DNA of 64,000 nt from Pseudomonas sp. REP124 (GTDB taxonomy: Bacteria; Pseudomonadota; Gammaproteobacteria; Pseudomonadales; Pseudomonadaceae): assembly GCF_020164475.1 (NCBI RefSeq), contig NZ_JAIQWX010000003.1:1-64000 (forward strand), read 5' to 3'. This document shows, piece after piece, positions 17,945-26,557 of this stretch (position 1 is the stretch's first letter; the number at the start of each line of letters is the position of its first letter). A program made the translations under genes and the position numbers. Under the pieces are notes generated by a model that worked only from the letters and a program-made list of their open reading frames with translations, did no database searches and had not been told where the DNA came from.

Positions 17945-19348
17945 TTAGCACTGCTCCAGTAATTTATCTTCACGACATTCATATATTTCGACTTTAATGC
18001 TTCTCTCATACTCTTCGTGGACACGAAGTATCTCCCCTATAGACTTTGCCCTCACCCACATTTTTGCGATATAAGCTTCTTCGTTCTCAACATCGAAAAA
18101 ACCATCTTTGTGGCCGTTAGTAGTAGGCTGTACCTGCGATAAAATCTCACACGCAGAGTCAATTTCTGGAATCTTTATAGCTTTGATGTAGCCTGATCGA
18201 GCTGGATAGAATAGAAGCATCGCGTACACGGCTTCTTCCGGTAAAATCGGAAGGGCATCCGCCAAATGGTGCCCTATAGTTACTGGCTTTCCCGTGATGT
18301 AATTGACGTTTAAGGCATACGCATCACATGAACACAGATCTTTAAGTGCATCGTCAACGAAGAATCCGCCCAGCCTCGGGTTCACCTCAATCACTTGGGG
18401 GCCGTTTTTGGATAATTTGAACTCGACGTGTAAAAATCCGTTCTTTACCTTCAGTGCTTTTATAGAATTGCCAATAGTTGATACGATTTTCGATATCTGA
18501 TCGGTGGAAAAGCTTTGCGGCGGCGTAACTATGACCTTTTCTAGAACCGTATTAGAGGTGCTGCGTGTTATCATTTTTTCAAATATCAACATCGGGTAGA
18601 TATTGCCGTCGACAACCAAGCACTCTAAAGAACCTTCTGGCCCCTCAATGAATTCTTCAATTAACACGGAAACTCCCGGCAGATATAGCACAGGACCGTC
18701 TTCTGGGGAACTAAGCCATTTCTCAGTTCCCGAGAAAGAATAGGCTCCAGGTACGTCAGGAAATTTTTCAATGAAGTGACTATATGCTTTCTCAAGACTC
18801 TTGAGGTCATCACATATCGAGACAAAAGCCGAGCCACCCCCGTATACCGGCTTCATCACTACGGGATATTTAATACCATTTATAGTCTCAAAATCTCCGC
18901 TAAAGAGCCTGAAACTTACCAACCCTCCATCTTTTATACTGCTCAACTGGGAACGCATTAGGTATTTATTGTTACAATTCTCCAGTGACTCGGCGCCATA
19001 ATAGTTAAGCCCGTATTGCCTAGCAATATATTCAACTACATTGTTAGCGTCGCCATGCGGTGTGACATGCGCCGGGTAGCAAAACAGTCCTTTCACAATG
19101 TATGCTCGGCTTAATTGCTCTACTGCATATAGCACTTCGCTAGCTTCAATACTATCTACCAAGACAACTTCATCACTTTCATCACTAGCTTCACTAATAT
19201 TTCTGCTATCTTTTGCGATTATTGTTATACACCTGATATTTTCTTTTGCTGCGACTTGAAAGTGCCACCTCCTATACAAATACAGCGAAGTTGATAAATA
19301 GTCGTTATCTATGAAAATTAGAATTTCCGGCTTCATATATCGATCCAT
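17945..19348 (-). CDS. ATP-grasp amino-acid ligase (BacD/carnosine-synthase-like), first gene of the cluster
   Basis: ATP-grasp enzyme of 467 residues. Visible elements are the glycine-rich loop GGGSAFVSICDD, the ATP-lid segment EEFIEGPEGSLECLVVDG, and the Mg-binding end FLHVEFKLSKNGPQVIEVNP with RLGG following. Family members join two amino acids, or an amino acid and an acid, via an acyl-phosphate (BacD in bacilysin, carnosine synthase). The start is M1 at 19348 or M5 at 19336; neither has a strong ribosome site. It is first in the minus-strand operon and abuts the AsnB gene. It is the probable peptide-bond-forming enzyme of the pathway. Confidence 0.85.
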   Translation of the reverse strand: MDRYMKPEILIFIDNDYLSTSLYLYRRWHFQVAAKENIRCITIIAKDSRNISEASDESDEVVLVDSIEASEVLYAVEQLSRAYIVKGLFCYPAHVTPHGDANNVVEYIARQYGLNYYGAESLENCNNKYLMRSQLSSIKDGGLVSFRLFSGDFETINGIKYPVVMKPVYGGGSAFVSICDDLKSLEKAYSHFIEKFPDVPGAYSFSGTEKWLSSPEDGPVLYLPGVSVLIEEFIEGPEGSLECLVVDGNIYPMLIFEKMITRSTSNTVLEKVIVTPPQSFSTDQISKIVSTIGNSIKALKVKNGFLHVEFKLSKNGPQVIEVNPRLGGFFVDDALKDLCSCDAYALNVNYITGKPVTIGHHLADALPILPEEAVYAMLLFYPARSGYIKAIKIPEIDSACEILSQVQPTTNGHKDGFFDVENEEAYIAKMWVRAKSIGEILRVHEEYERSIKVEIYECREDKLLEQC

Positions 19349-19413
19349 GATAATTTTCTTTTTGTAAAATTAGATAGCTAGCATTGCGAGCACTACTTGT
19401 CACGCACTCATGA

Positions 19414-19722
19414 TCAGTGGAGATCATTTGAGAACGGCATAATTCTCTGCGCCTCTCGTGATTGTCGGCCGTTATTCCAAGTAAACTCCCACGGTGCAGT
19501 TTCACATTGAATTCTCGTGCCATTACGAGGCGTACTGACCGCGATTGCCACTCGGCAGATCGCATCGGGCGGAACGTTGGCGTAGGTCCGTTGTTGCTCA
19601 ATAATCCTCAAGACACCTGTATTCGGCCCTTCTAATTGTTGCGGGCAAACGTAATATTTTTTGGCTGAGTTGAAAATCAGCGGAGGCTTCATTCGCGTAC
19701 AAAAGGTTAGGGAAGCATTCAT
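19414..19722 (-). CDS. Small hypothetical protein (doubtful)
   Basis: Open frame of 102 residues from an ATG at 19722 (MNASLTFCTRMKPPLIFNSA...) with four cysteines and a mixed-charge C-terminus. There is no recognisable domain and only weak ribosome-site support (GTCTGGAA). It lies between the start of the biosynthetic cluster and the decayed XRE/DUF3010 genes, in sequence of intermediate base composition. It may be a chance frame or the remains of another gene. Confidence 0.25.
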   Translation of the reverse strand: MNASLTFCTRMKPPLIFNSAKKYYVCPQQLEGPNTGVLRIIEQQRTYANVPPDAICRVAIAVSTPRNGTRIQCETAPWEFTWNNGRQSREAQRIMPFSNDLH

Positions 19723-19944
19723 TTCCAGACTCCATATCTGTGAAATATGTCCATGAATGATGCGGCACAAACTAAATAATTTGCACTACCGATCTCACGG
19801 TCACAGGAGTGAAAAAGGAAACTTCCCAGTGATGGATACTAAAAATCCTACAGAAATTTCTACTTGATAAGGTGCAAGACATTTTCAATCAAGCTTTCAT
19901 AGTCCGTTGATCGCCCCTCGGACAGCGCTCCATGGCATAAGCAT

Positions 19945-20092
19945 TTGAACGTTACACAGAATGAATTTGCCAAACGGATGGACGTCTCTCAGTCAACATT
20001 TTCCCAGCAAAAGCCCTCTCAAAGCATAGGAAGGACACTCGCAGCAAATTGCCGCGGTGTTAGGTACTACCGCTAATCAACTCGAGCTTTAG
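19945..20092 (+). pseudogene. XRE-type helix-turn-helix regulator remnant
   Basis: From 19945 frame 1 reads LNVTQNEFAKRMDVSQSTFS, the first half of a Cro/CI HTH. After a frame change, frame 2 reads QQIAAVLGTTANQLEL and stops at 20090-20092, the usual end of such small regulators. The middle is out of frame and the N-terminus is unclear. I read it as a decayed regulator gene immediately upstream of the DUF3010 remnant. Confidence 0.6.
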
Positions 20093-20110
20093 GCTGCGAA
20101 AAGGATCGAA

Positions 20111-20517
20111 ATGAAAACCTGCGGCATAAAAATCGAGGGCAGCGAAGCAATCATCTCCGTGGCCGCCGTCGACGGTCAGGCATTGAATCATGTTGCACTC
20201 GCCATCAAGAAAATTACCCTGGACGCCAACGTCAAGGTGTTCGCCGCTCAGGTTGCGTCCCTTTTTTCGAAAGAACTCGATAGATCGGATCGCGATCAAG
20301 AAGCGCAGCGAGAAGGGTGGATTTGCCGCTGAGCCGACCGCGGTAAATATCGAAGGTGTTTTGCCAGTTGCTGGAGAATTGCGAATTGACGCTGCTGTCT
20401 CCGCAGACCATTAATGCGCAGGTCGAGAATCACCAGTTTGAGGAGCCGGAGACGCTGAACAAATATCAGCATGAGGCTAAAAAAGCCGCTTGTTCGGCCC
20501 TGGTGAAAAAGCTAGTG
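20111..20517 (+). pseudogene. DUF3010-family protein, two frameshifts
   Basis: The start, MKTCGIKIEGSEAIISVAAV, is typical of DUF3010 proteins. The frame breaks at a C3T6 run near 20260 and the protein continues one frame over as FFRKNSIDRIAIKKRSEKGG. It breaks again near 20350 and continues as VFCQLLENCELTLLSPQTIN ... LNKYQHEAKKAACSAL. Together the three pieces make an almost full-length family member. No stop codon is seen at the expected end, which runs into a REPIN. It is either a genuine pseudogene or the result of two sequencing errors; with the damaged XRE gene next to it I favour decay. Confidence 0.65.
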
Positions 20518-20535
20518 ACACGCCGGTGTCAACTG

Positions 20536-20632
20536 TGTACGGGCATGCTCGCGTTTGTCGACAACGATGACGCGGGAAACCAAACACCCCGCGTTATCGT
20601 TGGCCTCCATCGCGAGCAAGTTCGCTCCTACA
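20536..20632. repeat. REPIN with degraded left arm
   Basis: The left arm is mutated (GTACGGGCATGCTCGCG instead of GTAGGAGCGAGC...), while the centre and right arm (GCGAGCAAGTTCGCTCCTAC) are normal. It separates the DUF3010 remnant from the MFS gene. Confidence 0.75.
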
Positions 20633-20645
20633 CAGGGTTGGTGTT

Positions 20646-21956
20646 TTATTCGGTGACGCCTACCACATTCTCCGGCGCAGCCTGGGCTTCAGTCACCGGT
20701 GCGTTCAGCAGCAGGAAGTACGCCAGGGCCGAGCACAGGGCCACCACCGCGCTGATCATGAACGCGGTGTTGAACGATCCCGAATACTCGATGCTGAAAC
20801 CGGTGACGATCGGGGCGACGGAGCCGGCGATGTAGCCGCCGAAGTTCTGGATCGAGCCGAACGAGGCCACGCGTCGGCTGTCGACGATGGTGTTGACGAT
20901 CATCCAGGCGGTGGCACTGGCCATGTTGATGCTGAACAGCGCCAGGCACAGCAGGATGATGCAGCCGGTCAGCCCGGTGACGAACGACAGCGGCAGCGTG
21001 AACAGTGCCGCCAGCACCAGGCCCGTGATCACGCCGAACTTACGGCTGGCCAGGATGCCCATGCCGCGGCGTACCAGCATGTCGCAGAAACGCCCGGCGA
21101 CGATGGTGCCGACCGCGCCGAAACCATAGGCCAGCGACACCAGCCATGCGGTCTTGTACAGGTTCATGCCGTGTTCGCGTTCGAAGTAGCCCGGCAGCCA
21201 GGTCAGGTGCAGCCAGAGCATGTAGATCACGCCCATGAAGCCCAGGACCGCACCCCAGGTGCTGCGATGCTTGAACAGGTCGAGCCAGCCGGCGAAGTAG
21301 GAGACTTTCGGGGCATCGGGCTGGGCCACTTGCGCCTTACGCTCGTTCGGCAGCGGCTTGCCTTCGGCCGCCAGCTCCGCCAGGTACTGCGCCTTGCTTT
21401 TGTAGAAGGTCAGCCAGCACACCGCAAGAACGATCCCGATCAAGCCGGTGATGATGAACATCCCGCGCCAGCCGAAGTTGACCATGAACAGGGTCAGCAA
21501 CGGTGGGGCCAGGCATGGGCCCAGGCAGGTCGAGGACCAGACGATGCCGGTAGGAGTGCCGCGCTCGTTGGCATCGAACCATTCCGACAGGGCCTTGGCC
21601 GCCGAGGGAAACATCGGTGCCTCGCCAATCCCCAGCATCACCCGCAGGCCCATGAAGCCGGCGAAGCTGTTGACCATGCCGAATGCCAACTGGGCGACCG
21701 ACCAGGCCAGCAGCGAGGCGCCCAGGGCGATCTTGCTGCCCAGACGGTCGATGATCAGGCCCATAGGCAACTGCGCAAAGGCATAGGCGATGGAGAACGC
21801 CGACAGCAGGATGCCCATCTGCGAGGGGCTGATCATCATGTCTTTCTGGATCGAAGTGTTGGCGATCGACAGCGCGCTACGGTCGAGGTAGTTGACGATG
21901 CCGATCAACAGCAGGAACACGACGGTGATGCTCTGGTACTTCTTCAGTGGTTTCAT
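20646..21956 (-). CDS. MFS transporter (ACS family, sugar-acid type)
   Basis: Inner-membrane carrier of 436 residues with 12 predicted helices. The N-terminus IGIVNYLDRSALSIA and RGTPTGIVWSSTCLGPCLAP after helix 4 are typical of the anion:cation symporter group that takes up glucarate, galactonate and related sugar acids. The frame is open to 22016, but ATG 21956 is preceded by AAAGG. It lies 83 bp downstream of the FAH-family gene in the same orientation and ends the sugar-acid unit. It probably imports the sugar acid degraded by the neighbouring enzymes. Confidence 0.88.
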   Translation of the reverse strand: MKPLKKYQSITVVFLLLIGIVNYLDRSALSIANTSIQKDMMISPSQMGILLSAFSIAYAFAQLPMGLIIDRLGSKIALGASLLAWSVAQLAFGMVNSFAGFMGLRVMLGIGEAPMFPSAAKALSEWFDANERGTPTGIVWSSTCLGPCLAPPLLTLFMVNFGWRGMFIITGLIGIVLAVCWLTFYKSKAQYLAELAAEGKPLPNERKAQVAQPDAPKVSYFAGWLDLFKHRSTWGAVLGFMGVIYMLWLHLTWLPGYFEREHGMNLYKTAWLVSLAYGFGAVGTIVAGRFCDMLVRRGMGILASRKFGVITGLVLAALFTLPLSFVTGLTGCIILLCLALFSINMASATAWMIVNTIVDSRRVASFGSIQNFGGYIAGSVAPIVTGFSIEYSGSFNTAFMISAVVALCSALAYFLLLNAPVTEAQAAPENVVGVTE

Positions 21957-22039
21957 CTGATGGCCTTTATTATTTTTATTGACGTGGATTCTGCCGGCGC
22001 TCAGCCGGCGTCTCATTCATCCCTGCTGCCGCATCTTCC

Positions 22040-23245
22040 TCATGGCTGGCGCGCCGTCACCGCCGCATCCAGCAAACCACGCCGTCCCAGGCTGTCGATC
22101 AGCGAGCGCAAACCGAATGCCCACTGCGGTGCCTGATCGCTGGTGGTCACGCGATTGCACAGGGCGCCCAGTTGCGCATTGCTGATGGTGACCAGATCGC
22201 CCGGCTTGTGGGTGAAGCCGCTGCCCGGCTGATCGCGGTCCTGCTTGGGGGCGAACAGAGTACCGAGAAACAGCACCAGGCCGTCGGGATATTGATGGTT
22301 TTCATTGAGCGTCTGCTGGACCAGATCCAGCGGATCGCGGCTGATCTGCGACATGGAACTGCGGCCTTGCAACACGAAACCGTCCTGGCCTTCGACGCGC
22401 AGATCTACCTGGGCATTGCGCACGTCGTCCAGGCTGAAGGTCTCGTCGAACAGGCGCATAAAAGGTCCCACGGACGTCGAGGCGTTGTTGTCCTTGGCCT
22501 TGGACAGCAGCAAGGCGCTGCGCCCTTCGAAGTCGCGCAGGTTGACGTCATTGCCGAGCATCGCGCCGTGGACCGTGCCGTTGCTCGACACCGCCAGCAC
22601 CACTTCAGGTTCCGGGTTGTTCCAGCTCGATTTGGGATGAATGCCGATGTCCGCGCCGTGACCGACCGCCGACAGCGGCTGGGCCTTGGTGAAGATTTCG
22701 GCGTCCGGGCCGATGCCCACTTCCAGATACTGCGACCACAGGCCCTGCTCCACCAGCACTTTGCGCAGGGCTTCGGCCTGGGCCGAACCCGGGACGATCC
22801 GCGACAGGTCGGCACCGATGCGGCTGGCCAGGGTGTCGCGAATCGCGTCGGCCTTGGCCGGGTCGCCCTTGGCCTGCTCTTCCACCACACGCTCCAGCAG
22901 GCTGGTGGCGAAGGTCACGCCAGCGGCCTTGACCGCCTGCAGGTCGATGGGTGCGAGCAGCCACGGCAGGCGGTCATCGCGCCGGTTCGGGTCACTGTTT
23001 TCCAGCAGCTGGGGCAATTCGATCAAGGCGTCGGCCAGGGGCAGCGAGCGCAGATAGGCCACCGGGTCCGTCACTTCGAGCAGCGCCGAAACGGTGGCCA
23101 CATGGGCGCTGATGTCGTGCACGGCGCCAGCCTTGACCAGCACCACGGCCGGGCCCTGGTCGGGAAGCCATACACGGCCGACCCAGGTGCCGGTGTGGAA
23201 AACGGCGAGGTCGTTGCTTTGGGGCAAAGGTGATCGGTTAGTCAT
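22040..23245 (-). CDS. Fumarylacetoacetate hydrolase (FAH)-family protein
   Basis: Enzyme of 401 residues with a C-terminal FAH fold: GIGPDAEIFTK, then the metal-binding NPEPEVVLAV and GNDVNLRDFEGRSALLLSKA. The length fits the AraD1-like 2-keto-3-deoxy-sugar-acid dehydratase subgroup better than the roughly 280-residue diketo-fuconate hydrolases. In this unit it could dehydrate a 2-keto-3-deoxy acid or cleave a 2,4-diketo acid to pyruvate plus an aldehyde or lactate. ATG 23245 is taken as start; the in-frame extension upstream runs into the REPIN array. Confidence 0.8.
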   Translation of the reverse strand: MTNRSPLPQSNDLAVFHTGTWVGRVWLPDQGPAVVLVKAGAVHDISAHVATVSALLEVTDPVAYLRSLPLADALIELPQLLENSDPNRRDDRLPWLLAPIDLQAVKAAGVTFATSLLERVVEEQAKGDPAKADAIRDTLASRIGADLSRIVPGSAQAEALRKVLVEQGLWSQYLEVGIGPDAEIFTKAQPLSAVGHGADIGIHPKSSWNNPEPEVVLAVSSNGTVHGAMLGNDVNLRDFEGRSALLLSKAKDNNASTSVGPFMRLFDETFSLDDVRNAQVDLRVEGQDGFVLQGRSSMSQISRDPLDLVQQTLNENHQYPDGLVLFLGTLFAPKQDRDQPGSGFTHKPGDLVTISNAQLGALCNRVTTSDQAPQWAFGLRSLIDSLGRRGLLDAAVTARQP

Positions 23246-23277
23246 GTGGCCTCTCTTATTGTCTGTTCGCATGACCT

Positions 23278-23725
23278 GTAGGAGCGAGTTCACTCGCGAT
23301 GGTCGCCAACGATAACGCTGGCAGCCTGACACCCCGCGGCGTCCGATCCACCATCGCGAGCGTGCTCGCTCCTACAGATGTTTCGCATGACCTGTAGGAG
23401 CGAGTTCACTCGCGATGTTCGCCAACGATAACGCTGGCAGCCTGACACCCCGCGGTGTCCGATCCACCATCGCGAGCGTGCTCGCTCCTACAGATGTTTC
23501 TCATGACCTGTAGGAGCGAGTTCACTCGCGATGGTCGCCAACGATGACGCTGGCAGCCTGACACCCCGCGGTGTCCGATCCACCATCGCGAGCAAGCTCG
23601 CTCCTACAGATGTTTCTCATGACCTGTAGGAGCGAGTTCACTCGCGATGGTCGCCAACGATGACGCTGGCAGCCTGACACCCCCCGGTGTGCGATCCACC
23701 ATCGCGAGCGTGCTCGCTCCTACAG
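23278..23725. repeat. Tandem array of four REPINs, 116-bp period
   Basis: Four near-identical copies begin at 23278, 23394, 23510 and 23626. Each consists of GTAGGAGCGAGTTCACTCGC, a conserved centre (gccaacgat[a/g]acgctggcag) and the inverted arm GCGAGC..GCTCGCTCCTAC, joined by a short agatgtttc[g/t]catgacct linker. Copies differ at only a few positions. The array occupies the space between the Ldh2-type gene and the FAH gene. Confidence 0.95.
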
Positions 23726-23734
23726 GGATCGGGT

Positions 23735-24790
23735 TCAGGGCAGTTCGGGCAGTTGCAGTTGGCGGGCAGTCTGGTTGAGGTCTTCGCGCAGCTTCGGCGC
23801 CAGGCTCAGACCTTCTTCCAGAGCTTGCGCGCGCAGTTTCAGACCAGCCTGACTCGGCAGGCGCACAGGGCGTTGCGGGTCGATCGGGCGGCTGGCCAGG
23901 ATCAGTTTGCTGAGGAACGAACTCTCGTCGGTGAAGGCCTCAAGCCCGCCGAAGAATCGCGGGTCGATCACCACCGCCGTGGCCGAAGCGCCCCACTGAT
24001 CCGGGCCGTCCTTGCGCCCGTGCCCGGCCAGTCCCGAGGTCAGCGCCTCCACCAGAATCGCCAGGGCAAATCCCTTGTGCCCGAAGGCCTCGCCGCCCAA
24101 AGGCAGGATGCTGCCCGACGGCGTGCTGAAGAAATCGTTCGGGTCGTTGCTCACCCGCCCTTCGTTGCTCATCACCACCGGATGCGGCAACGCGGTACCC
24201 GCGTCACGGCACTGACCGACCATGGCCAGGGTCACGGTGGACATGCTCACGTCCAGCAGAATCGGCTCGCCCTGGGTGGGGATGCCGGCAGCAATCGGGT
24301 TGGGCGTATAGATCGGGTCGATCCCGCCGTGGGCGCTGACGATGCCTACCGACGGATCGGAGGAATACACCATCGCCACCAGGCCACGATCGGTGAACGG
24401 CTTGAGGTACGCCGCCAGGCAGCCGATGTGCGAGGCGCGACGGACCACGGCGATGCCGATGCCCTGCTCGCTCGCGCCTTTCGCCGCGCTGTCCAGGGCC
24501 CGGCTGACACAGTACGGCCCGAGCACATAGTGACCGTCGAACAGGCTCGAAATGCCGCTGTCCGAGACCTGTTCGAGCAATTGCGCGCGAGCCTTCACCT
24601 GCCCGCTCTGCATGCCGCCGATGTAGCGGCTGACCAGATTCAAACCGTGGGTGCGATGGCCCAGCAGCTCGCCTTCGAGCAGCACGCGGGTCACCACCCG
24701 GGCCACCTCGGCATCGGCTCCACTTTTTTCGAACAGTTGCTCGACGAACGCTGTCAGCGTCTGTACGTCGTAGCGATTGGCTTGGGTCAT
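23735..24790 (-). CDS. Ldh2-family (type II malate/L-lactate) dehydrogenase
   Basis: NAD(P)-dependent oxidoreductase of 351 residues in the malate/L-lactate/ureidoglycolate dehydrogenase family. Landmarks are LLEGELLGHRTHGLNLVSRY (family His), AVVRRASHIGCLAAY (catalytic His), PNPIAAGIPTQGEPILLDVS and PLGGEAFGHKGFALAIL. The start at 24790 is set by MTQANRYD; the frame runs much further upstream, but that is a shadow of the UxaA gene. Located between UxaA-like and FAH-family genes, it may oxidise a sugar-acid intermediate. Confidence 0.88.
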   Translation of the reverse strand: MTQANRYDVQTLTAFVEQLFEKSGADAEVARVVTRVLLEGELLGHRTHGLNLVSRYIGGMQSGQVKARAQLLEQVSDSGISSLFDGHYVLGPYCVSRALDSAAKGASEQGIGIAVVRRASHIGCLAAYLKPFTDRGLVAMVYSSDPSVGIVSAHGGIDPIYTPNPIAAGIPTQGEPILLDVSMSTVTLAMVGQCRDAGTALPHPVVMSNEGRVSNDPNDFFSTPSGSILPLGGEAFGHKGFALAILVEALTSGLAGHGRKDGPDQWGASATAVVIDPRFFGGLEAFTDESSFLSKLILASRPIDPQRPVRLPSQAGLKLRAQALEEGLSLAPKLREDLNQTARQLQLPELP

Positions 24791-24849
24791 GCTTGTGACT
24801 CCGTTATCAATTCTGGATTCAGCGTGTGTTTTGCGAGTGGAAGATTCAC

Positions 24850-26397
24850 TCAGGTGACGGCACCGATCTGCCAGGGCACGAACTCGTTCTGCCCGTAACC
24901 GTGCTGCTCGCTCTTGCTCCGCTCGCCCGACGCGATGCGCAGCATCTGTTCGAAGATGTACGCGCCGCGCTCCTCGATGCTGGTGGAACCGTCGGCGATG
25001 CCGCCGCAGTTCACGTCCATGTCTTCTTCCTGGTGTTCGAACACCCGGTTGTTGGTCGCCAGCTTGATCGACGGAGCCGGCGCGCAGCCGTAGGCCGAGC
25101 CGCGACCGGTGGTGAAGGCGATCAGGTTGGCGCCACCGGCCACCTGGCCTGTGGCCGAGACCGGGTCGTAGCCCGGGGTGTCCATGAACACCAGGCCCTT
25201 GGCCTGAACCGCTTGCGCGTATTCGTACACATCCACCAGGTTGCTGGAGCCGGCCTTGGCCACGGCGCCCAGGGATTTCTCGAGGATGGTGGTCAGGCCA
25301 CCGGCCTTGTTGCCGGCCGAGGGGTTGTTGTTCAGTTCGGCGTTCATGCGTCGGCAGTAGTCTTCCCACCAGTGAATGCGAGCGATGAGTTTTTCTCCCA
25401 CTTCGCGGCTCACTGCGCGGCGCGTCAGCAGGTGCTCGGCGCCGTAGATTTCCGGGGTCTCGGAGAGGATCGCGGTGCCGCCCGCCGCCACCAGGCGATC
25501 GACGGCGTTGCCCAATGCCGGGTTGGCAGTGATTCCCGAATAGCCATCCGAGCCGCCGCATTGCAGGCCGACCACCAGATGCCGGGCGCTGACTGGCTCG
25601 CGCCGTACTTGGTTAGCCTTGGGCAGCAAGGCCTTGACCTGTTCGATGCCGCTGGCGATGGTTTTCGAGGTGCCGCCCAGGCCCTGGATGGTGAAGGCGC
25701 GCAACTGGTCGCCGGGCTGCATGCCCTGGCTTTCCATCAAGCTCTCGATCTGGTTGGTTTCGCAGCCCAGGCCGATGATCAGCACGGCGGCGAAATTGGG
25801 GTGCGCGGCGTAGCCGGCCAGGGTGCGGCGCAGCAGGCCCAGGGCTTCGCCGCTGGGGTCGACGGCACAACCGGCGCCGTGGGTCAGGGCCACCACGCCA
25901 TCGATGTTCGGGTAATCGGCCAGCGCTTGCGGGTGAATGTCACGACGAAAATGATCGGCCACGGCCCGGGCCACGGTGGCCGAGCAATTCACCGAGGTCA
26001 GGATGCCGACGTAATTGCGGGTGGCGACGCGGCCATCGGCGCGCACGATGCCCTGGAACACGGCATCGGTTGCAGGCGACTCATGAACATCGACGCCGAA
26101 CGCGTAGTCCCGGGCAAAGTCGCCCATCTCCACGTTGTGCACATGCACATGGTCGCCGGCCTCGATGGACTGCGAGGCGAAACCGATGATTTGCCCATAA
26201 CGGCGCAGCGGCTGGCCCTGCTCCACGCGCTGGGTCGCGACCTTGTGACCGGAGGGAATCGGCTGGCGCACGGTGATCGCCTCGGCCTCGAGGCTAAGGC
26301 CTTCAGGCAGGGCCTGGCGTGCAATCAGTACGTTGTCCTGGGGGTTGAGGCGGATCACGGCGGCGTCGCCGGTCCGGGTTTTGGCAATCAGTTGCAT
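24850..26397 (-). CDS. UxaA-family altronate dehydratase-like protein
   Basis: Fused dehydratase of 515 residues: an N-terminal SAF domain (about 1-100, with VRQPIPSGHKVA) and a C-terminal UxaA-type Fe-dependent sugar-acid dehydratase domain (about 115-500). The latter has NYVGILTSVNCSATVA, THGAGCAVDPSG, LQCGGSDGYSGITANP and FTTGRGSAYGCAPAPSIK. The cysteines in CSATVA, GCAVD and CGGSDGYSG are the expected metal/catalytic region. GAGGTCCC stands before ATG 26397. Altronate is the best-known substrate, but relatives take other aldonates such as galactarate. Confidence 0.85.
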   Translation of the reverse strand: MQLIAKTRTGDAAVIRLNPQDNVLIARQALPEGLSLEAEAITVRQPIPSGHKVATQRVEQGQPLRRYGQIIGFASQSIEAGDHVHVHNVEMGDFARDYAFGVDVHESPATDAVFQGIVRADGRVATRNYVGILTSVNCSATVARAVADHFRRDIHPQALADYPNIDGVVALTHGAGCAVDPSGEALGLLRRTLAGYAAHPNFAAVLIIGLGCETNQIESLMESQGMQPGDQLRAFTIQGLGGTSKTIASGIEQVKALLPKANQVRREPVSARHLVVGLQCGGSDGYSGITANPALGNAVDRLVAAGGTAILSETPEIYGAEHLLTRRAVSREVGEKLIARIHWWEDYCRRMNAELNNNPSAGNKAGGLTTILEKSLGAVAKAGSSNLVDVYEYAQAVQAKGLVFMDTPGYDPVSATGQVAGGANLIAFTTGRGSAYGCAPAPSIKLATNNRVFEHQEEDMDVNCGGIADGSTSIEERGAYIFEQMLRIASGERSKSEQHGYGQNEFVPWQIGAVT

Positions 26398-26557
26398 GGG
26401 ACCTCTCAGGGCAGTACCGCCGCTTTCTTGTTATGGCGCCGCCCGTTCGGTGTCGGGCGAATCTGCGATAACTGTAAGGAGCCGGAACCGACATTCCCAA
26501 TGAGATGATCCGATCGAACGATAACCAAGAGTTATCAAATCGACATATTGCGAGGTG

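Noticed and set aside
23278..23725. Regular spaced repeats as a CRISPR array
   Set aside because: The whole 116-bp unit, including the spacer part, repeats; there are no unique spacers and no cas genes. They are REPINs.
24791..25561. Continuation of the Ldh2 reading frame upstream to 25561
   Set aside because: That part is out of frame with and covered by the UxaA-like gene; the family N-terminus is at MTQANRYD (24790).
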